From the NCBI RefSeq assembly GCF_963576545.1, contig NC_083644.1:27407393-27471392 (forward strand): DNA of 64,000 nt. Direction: 5' to 3'. This DNA comes from Limanda limanda. Its lineage: Eukaryota; Chordata; Actinopteri; Pleuronectiformes; Pleuronectidae. Made by a program: the position numbers and the translations under genes. Of this stretch, positions 37,369 through 49,174 are shown in pieces (positions within the stretch are counted from its first letter, which is position 1; each line of letters opens with the position of its first letter). Below the pieces are notes generated by a model. That model did not search any database, had not been told where the DNA came from, and was given only the letters and a program-made list of their open reading frames with translations.

Positions 37369-37794
37369 TTAAGCACACTCTGAAACAATGGCAACCACTG
37401 ATTGAAAAGTCATTACATGATGTACCAGAGGCTTTGTCACAAAGAACCATCTGGGAGGGTTTTGTTGGAAAAAGTTTGGAAAAGGCTGGGTGCTTAGATA
37501 AAAATACAAATATGGACAGATCATCCGTCTGTCACTGTCGATAACAGCTGTTAAAGCCAGAGGAGTAAAGAAATCTGCATCAAGAAAATCTTTCAGTGTC
37601 TTTCTCTGCTCTTCGTCAAATGAAGAAATTCTCTCCAGTCCTGATACTACAGATGCAAAATTGTAAGGCAAATTGCTTGCAGCCAAGCACAGCACTAAAC
37701 CAGGGCTGGGGGACACTACATCACAGTGTGTCTTGTGTATATCTTTATTGTAATGTACCAACCACAGTATAAACCCAACCACACTCACCTCCAC
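37369..37794 (-). other. Open frame with protein-like composition, possible exon
   Basis: A 141-codon minus-strand frame. The part from about 37700 down to 37540 reads like real coding sequence: it includes LPYNFASVVSGLERI, FDEEQRKTLKDFLDAD and FFTPLALTAVIDSD, with balanced charge and amphipathic helices. It is preceded by a pyrimidine-rich stretch ending TTTAG (plus positions about 37695-37712), which could be an acceptor. No good donor was found downstream and no partner exon was seen. I do not recognise the family. It may be an isolated exon of a host gene, a degenerate copy, or chance. Confidence 0.25.
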
Positions 37795-40700
37795 AGATGT
37801 TTGTATTATGAATTGTGGTTGCGTGGGCGCTGTCCGGTGCTGAAAGATGTGCTTTTCGTTTCCTTGTGGTCAATAATAGTGTGTTGAATAATTATTCTTT
37901 TTGCGTTTTGTGTGCCATATGTGCTTTTTAGAGAAAATGAGAACCTCCTATTAAAGTAACTCTGAAAATTATTTATTTTCTTGCTCCTCAATGTCTTGGT
38001 ACAGCGCATCAGAGAAGAAAAACTTGCAAAGGTCTGCATGTCAATATGGTGTGTAAATAGTAGTATAGAGAGAAATAAAGAGTACAGGCACCTGTATACA
38101 TAAGTACTTGCTAGCATACAAATCAGCTTGTGATGAGTTTTTCTAAAGTTCCAAGAACAACAAGGATCTGTCTCAACTCCCAGCCTTCTGCTTTGTACCT
38201 TCAATCAAGTGCATACTGGTGTGATGTGCTGCGATTTCACACTTAAAGACTATCACAGTCACAATTGGAAGAACTGCCTCCAAAAAGCAGATTTTTAAGA
38301 AAAAGCTTACTACATTCGATGGATCTCTTTTTTTTCATTTAGTTCATTTATTTAAAGTATCAGAAGAGTGGACCATGTCCTACTTTACACTTCAATGAGA
38401 ATATGTACTTCCTTACAGGGTCACTGAAAAGGTGTACAGTGGACAAGATCTGCTGTGGAACTTGGCAAACTGTAACCTCGAGCTTCCCATACTTTGAACC
38501 TGTAAGACATTTTTAACGCTAAGTTGTAAGGGGAGTTCAGTGGAAATAAAAGGGCTACCTTTCACTTTAGCTAGTGTTAGTTTGTAGTAAAACACCCACC
38601 AGGGGAAGTCTACCCCTGTTCGACATTCATTCCATCCCTGAGGCTACTTGGGTGTTATTTCTGTCCACCTACACTCATTGTGAACACACACCTACACACA
38701 CACACACACACAGCCAGACGTCTACAAGACGGTTTCACACACATTGAACATTTTGCAGTGAGGATCAGTGTAACTGTCTGAACAAATTCAGGTCAATGGT
38801 AGTCACCCATCAGTGCATTAATGGATGAACTAGCAGTCACAACAGAGTCAGTCCCAGGTTGCCAGTGGATTTTAAAGGGGGCCTGGATGCATTTGAAACC
38901 TGACAAATCAAGATCAATGGTGCTTAGGTAAGGGAAAGTGGGTGACAAGTTTGGGTTCAACATCGCTGGCATTCAATACATTAACCAAACTGTGTACTAT
39001 GTATATCAAAGCTTGTCGAATCTGCACACATGGGTCATATTCAAGTCACCAGCATGCCCCTAGTGATCTGGGCAAGGGACCTGGGAACAGGTCATTAGCT
39101 GCTGCATAAAGGAATTGGAGAGGGACAGTAGAGATGGAGCTCCAATCAAGCTATGAAGACCATTGATTACCTTATCAGCAAATGTTGATTTGTGAAGCTG
39201 TCTCGCCCTTCCAAGCAGGCCACCGTCTTTGTCAGAGCTTGTGAGCGGCCGAAACCAGCCCAAAAAAACTCTGCCTGTATTCTGACCTCTGAGAGGGACT
39301 GACAGCTGTTGGTGGACTTCTAAGCAAACTGTGATGCTCATCTTTCAAAGGAAGCTCTCCAAGTATGCATAACTGGTCTGTGACTGCCAGTGGGCTGGAT
39401 GCATGCAGAGCAAGGTGTCTCCCAGTGGAGGTTGGGTGCAGGGGATTTGCAGCCCAATCTCCATCCAGACTCGTCAGTATTTTGGGGAGAGTTATAACAT
39501 TACATACATATTTCCATGAAATTTCCATGGGCATTATGTGTAAGTATTTTTTTCCCTTTTTGTCATATGTTGTCATCATCTCCCTGTTTCAATGCATTAC
39601 CCTTTATTATGAGGAAATACAACATGACAGAATGATTATTGTTTCATATTTGGATGGCTGGGAGGAAGCTGTCTTTTTTCATTTTGCTCTTTGGGCAATA
39701 CATTAGGTTTGTGCACTACATCCGTACAATTTCACAAAATATGACATAATTTGAAAGCAAATCCATGTTGTTGAATAATCTAGCTTTAGGCAGATGTGTG
39801 AGAGCATAAATCATTTTTTATTCTTTTTGAAGATTTGGCCTTAAAGCACTCCATGGGAAATTCAGTGCCTTGAAAAAACTTCTGTTTTCACAAAAGTTGT
39901 CATTGATTTGTTTGAAACATTTCTTTGTCACATTCAAGGCATATGTGTGCAACAGTTAAGGGGGTGGGAACTTGTAAATTATTAATTTATTTTACTTTAT
40001 ACTGAAATTAAAATATTTTCTTTTGATCAGTGTGACTTTTTTACCAAATAGCATTTATTTAGATTTCTTCTATTCTTTCCCAATAAGTGTGACTCAATCT
40101 ATGTCAAAGAGTCATTACTGAAATGATATGGGTTTTCCCTTCTCAGCTAGGAAACATTAACAACTCAAACAGATTGTTGTATGTCACTCTTTTTGACAAC
40201 AACAATTAAAAGTAATGAAATCCTAAATATAAAATATCTTGAGAAAGCAGACACATCTCAAGAGCCCAGTCACCTTTATGGAGAAGTTGAGATACTCATC
40301 CAAAATGATCACAACATAATTTTTCAGATGGTTTATTAAGATACTGTGGTCCACTGCTTCAACAGCTAAACTGAAGTCAAGGACATCTAAGGATTTCAGG
40401 TTTCAATCAGCTCCAATCAGTGTGTCATTGGAGACCTCATCTAAAGCAGTGAACCCAAGCCATATGGAAATTTTAGAAAGAAATTAGAATTTAAAAATGG
40501 TAACCTAAAGATGGGTCTTAAATTACTTTTAAATGAAGGGGCTCTTTAGTGGCAGCTAAACAGTGAAGAACATTGCTTTGTGATCACAGATGGCAACATC
40601 AACCAAAATCTTCCACAGTGGTCAAATATCATAATAATGAGTTAAACTAAACTAAAACTAAACATTTGATCAAATCAGAAGTGAAACTAAAGGAAGATGA

Positions 40701-41680
40701 CACACAACTATAAATAACAAAAATCACCAACAATAAGAGTTCCTATTGTTTTACTGAAACATTATGAGTGATACACAATCTAAATATACTCAGAGATAGA
40801 TCAAGGGGTCTTATTATTAAAAATGAAAATGAAAGACTCACAAATGCAAAAAACAAGTGTGTGACACAGCAGAACATCTAAAATTGTTTTTGTGCATTGC
40901 TTTGAGGGGCCCACCTCGGCCTATCAACCCTGGCAAAGAAAAATCTGGAAAGATGAGGGGCATAGATAATCAGGATTAATCCAGGACTCTTTAATGATAC
41001 AAAAAAAAAAAAATTCCTGTGTGGACAGTGCATACACTTTGCCTGTCAGTGATACTAACAGGAATGAAGGAGTTAGTGAGAGAGCTATAACCAGCACTAG
41101 CAACAGAAGGATATCCAAGGTTCAAGGAATAGAGCATGAGGTATACAGTCAAGATGCCGATATTCCTGGGGATATATTCAGTTATGCCTAAAGGCAATGA
41201 AATTAATAAAAACATAAAACAGTATCCCTGTTCTTCTCAGGATGCAATACATTATTTAAAAAAAATATCCTATTGGGTCCAAAACAAAATAAATCATAAA
41301 ATCTTTAAAGAAATTACGCCCAGTAGCAGTTATACAATTCTGCATCTACAGGCTTAGAGGCCATAGACTCAAATCCTATTTAGTTGATTGCCTGGAGATG
41401 ACGTCATTTGAGCCATCATGAATGATCACATTTGGTTTTCCACATTGTCACCATTACCCCCAGATAAGCAGTAGTAGTAGTAGTTGGATGCATTTTCAAC
41501 CTGCTTTGCTGCCCACAAGAGACACTATGCTGTGCAAAGACTTGTATCTAACACACGTAACTTGTGTATAAGTGTGTCAATTACCCTCTGCAGGTTCGAA
41601 CAGATGAGTGATGGGCATGGTGCCACTTGAGCCATTTAGCTGTTAGCTTAAGATGACATGCATTAATCAACTACCTCATG
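37795..41680. other. No gene recognised
   Basis: Short CA run at 38694-38712. Overlapping opposite-strand frames near 39232-39706 show no domain. Otherwise AT-rich and unremarkable. Confidence 0.45.
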
Positions 41681-41683
41681 ATT

Positions 41684-41720
<37 letters not shown>

Positions 41721-41740
41721 ACACACACACAAACACAAAC

Positions 41741-41774
<34 letters not shown>
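41684..41774. repeat. (CA)n microsatellite
   Basis: Long CA run with AAC and CGC interruptions; a second short GT run lies at 41893-41909 and a TC/GT compound run at 42014-42068. Thr/His- and Cys/Val-rich frames here are artefacts. Confidence 0.9.
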
Positions 41775-41776
<2 letters not shown>

Positions 41777-41909
41777 GAGGTAGCAGGCAGCTGTACAAAG
41801 GATCCCTTTTGGGCAGAGCGATACACACTACACACTGCTCTCTCTGTTTACTCCCGCACTGCTTTCTCCATCTCCCCCCAACACACGTGCTTGTGTGTGT
41901 GTGTGTGTC

Positions 41910-43654
41910 AGAAGGGGTTCCACAATTATGCTGATGACACTGTGGCTTAAGGACATGACCAGACATAGATGTGTAACTCAACTATAGCTCAAGGGAACAA
42001 GGAAATAATATTAAGCTCTCTCTCTCCCTCTCTTTCTCGCTGTGTGTGTATGTGCTTGTGTGTGTGTCTTGACTTGAGATTCCACTGTTCTGATTCCAGC
42101 TCAGGAACCTGCTGTCAACAGTGTGGAAACAATGAGGGGCTGCAGGGTGGAAACTGCCATAGACACATCTTGTCAGAGAGCTGTCCATCCCACCTTCAGT
42201 GATATGCATCATGTGGACTCAGACAGCATTAACCTCTCCAGCAGGGCCACCTAAATCTTTCCTAATGCAGCTGTGGTAAGAAGGGCAGGCAGCAGCAAAA
42301 ACACCACTTTTATCAAGAATTATGTTGAACTATATTTTGGGGTTACAAAATACATGGTGATTCAGTAATTACTTAATTATTCAACAAATTCACATCATTC
42401 ACCGGCAAAACAGCATTGGGACAACTTACAGCATGCCCATGTCAGTGTTTTAAGAAAAGCGGAATGTAACTGCAGCAGCACTTTCTACATGTTCACTCCG
42501 ACACTCAGAACTAAGCATCCAACTCCAGCAGTTACAAATGAAACTGACTGACCACACACACACACACAAGGCAGCCAGGAGATAACGCAGGCCAACCGAT
42601 CTAACCCTACTAACACGCACATATTGAATAGGCACTGCACTAGAATGGATAAAATCAAGGCCATTTTCATAGCAATTGATTAAAACATTGTTTTATCATA
42701 CTTCCCTCGGGTTCACAGAAACACTGTTACTATAGAATTATTTCCAGTTGCTTCCATTTGGCTTCTGTGTCTCAATCCCCAAATAGATGTTTCATATTAG
42801 GCTTTTAATGTGAAATTGCTCCTCCATTTTAACCGACTATGAAAATAACATCATGGACAGTGTGATTAATTGGAGTTCATTAAATACGACTGCATTCCTA
42901 AATGTTTCAGGATGTTGCCTCATTGAGACACAACTAGCATGGTTTAGTACAGACGTAAACACATGTGATGTATTCGATTTTTAATGCCCTCGTCTTGCTT
43001 CCGGCAGGATGTAGTTTATATTTAAGAGTAAGTGATGATGAGATGAGTCCTACCTGCGCCTTGTGTGTTCTTTCAAGAATTGTTATGTACTGTAGTTCCT
43101 TTACACTTGTACATAGTCAGAGCTTCTTGAGGTCCAGCGAATGACTCCTGTATCAGAGACCTGTCCATACCTGGTTCTAGGCTTCATTTTTAGCCTATGT
43201 ACATCATCTGCGGCTTCTTTCCAGAGAGTCACAGGCAGAAGTCGCAGAAGAACCTGAACAAAATGCAGCCATAATTATTTTTAGTGATTACACATGATTG
43301 TCCACACCATGACAGGCTTATTTACGATCGCTGATGTAATAGATGCTCCTTACAGGCAGATACAAACAACAGACTGGAGAACCTACATGTTGCTCGTAAT
43401 GTCTTCAACTTGAACCACCTGTTGCAGTATTTCACTGTTATTTGCATTTCCATGGTCCAAATATGTAAACTATCGCTATGCATTAAAGATTTTGAGCTAA
43501 ACTCACTCTTGACTAAACCAAAATTCAAAAAGGAGCAACTCTCAAATCATTACATACATTTTGTCTTTTGGCAGATGCTATAATCCAAAAAGACTTGTTG
43601 TGAGGGTGTTAATGGTGTTAGGAGAGAAGCTGCTCCAAGAAGAAGTCTTACAGC
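41910..43654. other. No gene recognised
   Basis: Low-complexity at the left end (TC/GT, 42014-42068), then mixed sequence without a recognisable exon. Confidence 0.45.
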
Positions 43655-44070
43655 AGAGGTCTTCAACAGGGGGTCCGCGACCCCTAGGGGGTCCGCGGAT
43701 GTACTGCAGGGGGGTCGCAAAATCTTTGGTTGATTAGACAATTTTTTCAATTTTTTATAATTTTTTATAATTTTTTAAGTTCTTTTCGAACCAATTTTTT
43801 CCCAACAAATTTGAATGTCTTTAAATACACTTTAACATGCATCCAACATAATGTGAGGCTGATTTGACCCTCTGCCTGACAACCTCCATCCGTGCAAGAT
43901 TAGATAAATTGTGTGCTATCCATCAGGGTCCGACATCTCACTAATGTGGGAGTATGTGTGCCATCCACAGATAGCTTGAGGATTCACTGTCTCTTCTACA
44001 TGTATGTTTAAAATAAAAACATGAATCTGTGAATTACTTTAATAGCTCAGTGTTGTAGTTTTGTCATAGT
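43655..44070 (+). mobile_element. hAT-like repeat, CAGAGGTCTTCAAC terminus
   Basis: Starts CAGAGGTCTTCAACAGGGGG and contains the self-complementary 'gggtccgcgacccctagggg' and 'ggggggtcgc' typical of a widespread vertebrate hAT repeat. The right terminus is missing where the next element begins. It has no coding capacity. Confidence 0.55.
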
Positions 44071-44074
44071 TAAC

Positions 44075-45015
44075 TAGTTAACTCGCGATTAATCGCAAAT
44101 TTGTATCTATTCTGAATGTTCCTTCATTTATTATTTTTCCATAATTTTACTTTCGTTTTAATGCTCTTATCAACATGGAAAAGTGGATTGGCTTGCTTTA
44201 TGCAAATGTTTTATATTATTGAAAAACAACATTGCCAAACAGGGCGGTACAAAATAAAATTATAAAGTGCACATTTCAGGTAAACAAGGACTCAGCCTAT
44301 AGTGCAGTTAAACCATGGCTTAATATTTTCTTTTTTTCAAGTTTGCTGTCAACATTAAGCTAGCTACTCAAACAGACAAGCAACAAATAACAAACAAACA
44401 AAATACACAGGCAAGTGTCGGCCTACTTTGAAATAAATTAAACACAGAACTTTGTAGGGTTATTTGAGTCCTCCCCTTATTTGTGGAAAATGTATGAAAT
44501 AAGAAGTACCCTATTTTTAAATAAATAAAAACATATAGCTGCATCCTAATAGTGTAACGGACTGGGTTTATGTTTATGTTTGGTTTTGACGTATGCTCAG
44601 TAAAACACTGTTGAAGGAGCGCTCTGATGTCTGACGGTCAGTGAAGGGGTCTGGGTGGGACATGTGACTGTTTGGACCAATAGGATGGGGGGATCGGGGA
44701 TCAATGAGGAAATGAAGTGTTGATGTCTGCGAGTGACGGAGTAACAGCGAGAGGTGCACATGTTCGTGTAGAGGAAAATACCAGTTACCAAACCACGAAG
44801 AAGTTCCGTGTCCCGTGGGACGCTACAATAGCTTTAAAATATATATTTTAGTTGGCGAAATATTAAAACAAAAAGCGAGAGCAGGTCAGACTGGAGGCGA
44901 ACACAGATACTGAAGCTGCAGCTGCAGCTCTGCTTTAACTCGAGTTAAAAAAATTGACGGCGTTAAAATGGGTTTGCGTTAACGCCGTTAATAACGCGTT
45001 AAACTGACAGCCCTA
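44075..45015. mobile_element. hAT element, second copy of the 30635 type, left end lost
   Basis: From about 44085 ('gcgattaatcgcaaatttgt') to the right end (inverted TAGGGCTGTCAGTTTAACGC at 45015) it runs parallel to 30635-31695, including the internal solo LTR at the same place. The left terminal 10-20 bp are replaced by 'agttaactagttaact', so the target duplication cannot be checked. Confidence 0.8.
44553..44827. mobile_element. Solo LTR inside hAT, copy 2
   Basis: Same ends as 31227-31507 (TGTAACGG ... CGCTACA) and the same flanking ATAG (44549-44552, 44828-44831), at the same position within the hAT. A few small indels distinguish the copies. Confidence 0.75.
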
Positions 45016-45486
45016 ATGAAAACATGACACCAGTTGAGTTATTCACTCAAACTTATATATAAACCACACACATGAACAGCAATGAAGCAAATTCTATTTC
45101 ATATTATGGAAATCATTGACTGTATCATTGTAGGTAAATTCTGCACCATAGACTGTTGAGCTCTGCACACAATGTCCAGCACACAAACAATTTAAAGTGA
45201 CAGTATATTGAAGAACTGTTAGAGGAGGAGTCACTATTGACAAGGAATAATTCTGAAGCAGACTCAGATGGGGGTATGTTTATATATATTATATTATGTA
45301 AAATTACATATAGCTATATTAACAAGCTGCATGTTATAGCTTCATAGCTGGCGGTATGCCAGTGTATGCCAGCAAAAGAGCGCAATTCAAAAATGTGCGT
45401 TTCTTCGATCACTCCAATAGATTTAACATTACATAATACATCTACTTACAGGATGTACAGATTACTCGTCCAATAATAAGAATAAT
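45016..45486. other. No gene recognised
   Basis: AT-rich spacer between two transposons. Confidence 0.4.
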
Positions 45487-45628
45487 ACATTCCTCCAACC
45501 GGGAACGCGGAAGCAGCGTGTGACGTCATCCACACTGTGACTGCAGGATTACAAACACAACACCCCGGGGCCTTCATCTTCATCACAGGTGACTTCAATC
45601 ATGCCTCCCTCTCATCCACACTCCCTAC

Positions 45629-46615
45629 TAGGGATGAGCGAGTACAGCATTATCTGTATCTGTATCTGTATCTGTTAACCATATGAATTTTCCGTATCCG
45701 TATCCGTACTCGGAGTGGGCGGGGCCTAACCCGGAAGTGGTGTGATTTAACCCGGAAGTGGGCTGGTTCAACATAACTTTCTTTTTTATCTTTGAAATTT
45801 TTTTATGATTTTTTTATTTTTATTTTTTTTAAATTTATTTCCACACCAGGTGTGTGTGTGTGTGTGTGTGAGTGAGATGCGAGGGACGTTCACTGTCTCC
45901 CGGAGAAATGAACACTCTGTGTTTTTAGTATAGAAAGACGTGAATTATATTCGTTCATTCGTACAAGTCATACAGACTGGTTTTGTTATTTTCACTTTAC
46001 ATTAACACTTAAAGTTTAGTGCAGTGTAATTGTTTGCCGTGATAATTAAATGCCAGTGTGATAATAAATGACAATTTCAAACCATACAAACTGTCATGTT
46101 GTACTGTATTTAATAGAGGTTTACTTTACTGTAAAGTAAGTGTAAATGTAAAGTGAAAATAACAAAACCAGTCATTATGACTTGTGAACAAATATAATTC
46201 ACGTCTTCTATACTAAAAACACAGAGTGTTCATTTCTCCGGGAGACAGTGAACGTCCCTCGCTACATCTGCAGCGCTCCTCTACTGAGCCAATGCAGGTC
46301 TCGTGAAAAATTTTCCAAAGACTCGTACCCGAAGACCCAGTCGGGAAATGAACGAATCATTTCTGCTTCCTTGACTGAGCCTATGGAACAGTCCTGATGC
46401 GCAGTGAACCTGAGTGACTGAGAGACAGAGAGCTGTTCTGTGAGTGAGTGAGCTGAGCCGTGTGTGACGGGAGGAGCACTGTGACGCTGTGTGAGGATTT
46501 TCATTCAGTCCGAGCACAGATAATGACTCCGATTACTCGTATAATAATCGTACTCGGCAAAAGTGCTTTATCCGTACCGGATACTCGTTTCAGCCGAGTA
46601 TCCGGCTCATCTCTA
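45629..46615. mobile_element. hAT element with exact 8-bp target duplication inside a LINE
   Basis: Left end TAGGGATGAGCGAGTAC; right end, inverted, TAGAGATGAGCCGGATACTC. CTCCCTAC is repeated exactly outside both ends (45621-45628, 46616-46623), and the LINE endonuclease frame is continuous when one copy and the element are removed. Inside is a TG run (45851-45871) and a large inverted repeat (45879-46262). It is non-autonomous: no transposase was found. The longer frame that crosses its right end into the LINE is accidental. Confidence 0.9.
45879..46262. repeat. Imperfect inverted repeat, arms of about 125-132 bp
   Basis: The left arm 45879-46010 ('gcgagggacgttcactgtct' ... 'ttcactttacattaacactt') pairs with the right arm 46138-46262 ('aagtgtaaatgtaaagtgaa' ... 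'agacagtgaacgtccctcgc') with few mismatches and small indels, around a 127-bp spacer. It is wholly internal to the hAT 45629-46615 and does not include that element's ends. Confidence 0.85.
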
Positions 46616-47548
46616 CTCCCTACCTTCTTCCAGTTTGTGAAATGTGCAACACGTGATAAGACTTTGGACCTGCTGTATGCAAATGTGAAGGATGCATACA
46701 GCTGCACTGCCCTGCCACCACTGGGCAGGTCAGACCACAACCTTGTCCTGCTCTCACCATCATACAAGCCTGTGGTTCAGCAGCACCCAGTCACAGTGAG
46801 GACTGTGAGGAAATGGTCTCCTGAGGCCATGGAAACACTGTGTGCAGCCCTGGAGGCCACAGACTGGGCTGCTCTGTATGAACCACATGGTGAGGACATT
46901 GATGGCATGACTGACTGTGTCTCTGAGTACATTGGGTTCTGCATTGACAACACCATCCCCACTAAAGAGGTTCGCTGTTACCCAAATAACAAGCCGTGGG
47001 TAACAAGCGACCTGAAGGCCCTTCTGAACGAGAAGAAGAGGGCCTTTAGATCACGGGACAGTGCAGAGCTCAAACGTGTACAAAGGGAGCTCAAACGCAG
47101 CATCAGGGAGAGCAAGGACAACTTCAGGAGAAAACTGGAGCACAAATTGGAAGACAATAACACCAGGGACGTCTGGAGTGGGATGAAGGAGATCACCGGC
47201 TTCCAGAGGAGAGGTGGGGGAGCAGCGGGGGATGAGGGACGTGCGAACGAGCTGAACTCTTTCTTCAATAGGTTCAACTCCAACCCCCCCACCCCCAGCG
47301 GACCCTCCACTGCCTCCTCTGCTTCTCCGAACAACAAGCCCCTGCCCTCTCCTGTCTGCATCGGTGGGACGGATGTGGAGGTGGTGTCGGCATACAAGTA
47401 CCTGGGTGTCACACTGGACAATAAACTGGACTGGTCCACCAACACACAGGCCGTCTACAAGAAGGGCCTGAGCCGGCTTTACTTCCTGAGGAGGCTCAGG
47501 TCCTTCAACGTCTGCAACAAGATGCTGCAGATGTTCTATCAGTCTGTG

Positions 47549-47796
47549 GGCTGTGGCTGAGGGGTAGAGTGGTCGTCCTCCAACCTGAAGGTCGGCGGTT
47601 CGATCCCCAGTCTGAACCATCTGCATGCCGAAGTGTCCTTGGGCAAGATGCTGAACCCTCAATAGCCCCCCATAGAATAACAAAGTGCTGCAAGTAGATG
47701 CACTGTATGAATGGGTGAATGTGAAACTGTACTGTAAAGCGCTTTGAGTGGTCTTCATCAGACTAGAAAAGCGCTATATAAATACAAAACCATTTA
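47549..47796 (+). mobile_element. tRNA-derived SINE, full-length copy inside LINE
   Basis: The tRNA-like head begins GGCTGTGGCTGAGGGGTAGA (A box region) with a B box GGTTCGATCCC at 47597-47607. The body has 'gtccttgggcaagatgctga' and the tail 'gcgctatataaatacaaaac'. It interrupts the LINE C-terminal coding part between codons of a Gln-Ser-Val sequence and resumption at 47803. The target duplication is unclear (at most TGTGG on both sides). Confidence 0.85.
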
Positions 47797-48610
47797 CATG
47801 TTGTGGCGAGCACCATCTTCTTTGCTGTGGTGTCCTGGGGTGCGGGCATCAAGGCAAAGGACGCCAACAGACTGAGAAAACTCATCAGGAAGGCAGAGTC
47901 TGTAGTTGGCTCTAAGCTTGTCACCCTGGAGGAGGTGGTGGAGGACAGGATGCTTGCAAAACTGCTGGCAATCATGGACCATCCCTCTCACCCCCTCTAC
48001 AAAACCCTGGACAAGCTAAGGAGTAGCTTCAGCCACAGATTCATTCAACCCCGCTGCTCTAAGGAACGATACAGGAAATCGTTCCTCCCAACTGCAATAA
48101 GACTGTACAACTCACCCACCTCTGTCAGAGCCACCATCACAGAACTGCACTAAACCTGTCTCCTTGCACTGTGTACCTGTACAACCGCTCCATATACACT
48201 TACTTCACATCATATGTGATATGTGTTCATATACACCATATTGATATTATATATCATTTTATACAATAATATTGTCTTTTGCACACTCAGTCTACATATT
48301 CTTAGACTCTTAGTATATTATATTACCTATTGTATAGTCAAATACTTATATTCATATTCATACTTCTACTATATATCATATCATACTCTCTGTATATTCT
48401 TGTTTACATAAGTCTATATACACATATTTATACATGTGTACATGTTATAATTACTATTATTATATCACCATTACTATTATTATTATATATACTGTTGCTG
48501 CCATTATTACCATATACTGCTTTTATATTGGTATAATTACTATCATATATAAATATATATTATGTTATATTATATACTATATATACTGTACTATTCTTAT
48601 ATACTGTCTA

Positions 48611-48774
48611 ACAATACCATTACCATCATATCATCAGTACTTTTACCATCATCTTGCCAATGCACCTTATCTATGTATTTTATTGTATTCTAACAATACC
48701 ATTACCATCATATCATCAGTACTATTACCATCATCTTGACACTGCACCTTATCTACCTATTTTATTGTATTTTA
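48611..48774 (+). repeat. 82-bp tandem duplication in the LINE 3' region
   Basis: A segment beginning 'acaataccattaccatcata' at 48611 recurs at 48693 with few differences. Confidence 0.8.
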
Positions 48775-48941
48775 TCTTGTGCTTCTGTTTTTTATTCTTT
48801 CTACCTCAATATTTTTAATTTTATTCTACTGTATTGTATTGTATTTTATTGTATTCAAATATACCGGCTGCTATGACAACTTAATTTCCCTTCGGGGATG
48901 AATAAAGTACTCTATCTATCTATCTATCTATCTATCTAAAA

Positions 48942-49174
48942 AGGATCGATTGTATGTTTTGATCAACGTGTCCTTCAGTGTTTGTTTGTTTTTATATCGA
49001 TAATATACTCTTGGAGACTCTTGGAGACAAGCTGCCTCTTTTGGAACAATTTTCTTTGTCTGCTTCCAGCAGTTCTAGAGCAATAACAAGGCTCCTTCAC
49101 AAATTCCCCTGAATAATGTTTCATTTTTCAGCAATCTGCGCACTTACGAAAGCTAATTATTGGGCTTCAAGCTC
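48942..49174. other. No gene recognised
   Basis: Short spacer between the LINE tail and the next inverted-repeat element. Confidence 0.4.

Larger units (their letters stand above)
45487..48941 (+). pseudogene. LINE (L2/CR1/Rex1 group), broken by hAT, RT deletion and SINE
   Basis: Pieces in order. 45487-45628 encodes the end of the apurinic-type endonuclease (YIPPTGNAEAACDVIHT, then GDFNHA). After the hAT 45629-46615 it resumes and includes LDLLYANVKDAYSC and the catalytic RSDHN. Then comes the basic linker (KRAFRSRD to about 47200) and a Pro/Ser-rich stretch. At about 47340-47360 the sequence jumps straight to the post-palm segment (VSAYKYLGVTLDNKLDW), so the whole catalytic core, as seen in the 1-578 fragment, is missing. 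After the SINE 47549-47796 the C-terminal part runs from 47803 to a stop at 48153. A 3' UTR follows, ending 'cttcggggatgaataaagta' and a TATC array (48911-48940), the usual 3' end of such elements. It is 5'-truncated and cannot encode an active enzyme. Confidence 0.85.

Noticed and set aside
41676..41981. Cys/Val- and Thr/His-rich frames
   Set aside because: Translations of CA/GT microsatellites.
46460..46620. Upstream part of the 366-codon + frame beginning at 46460
   Set aside because: This part lies in the right end of the inserted hAT and is joined to the LINE frame by accident; real LINE coding resumes at 46624.
47549..47610. Possible functional tRNA gene (A and B boxes present)
   Set aside because: The sequence continues into the SINE body shared with 6425 and 61777 and does not fold into a complete cloverleaf with acceptor stem; it is a SINE head.
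47051..47758. 235-codon minus frame
   Set aside because: Antisense of the LINE coding sequence and SINE; no domain of its own.
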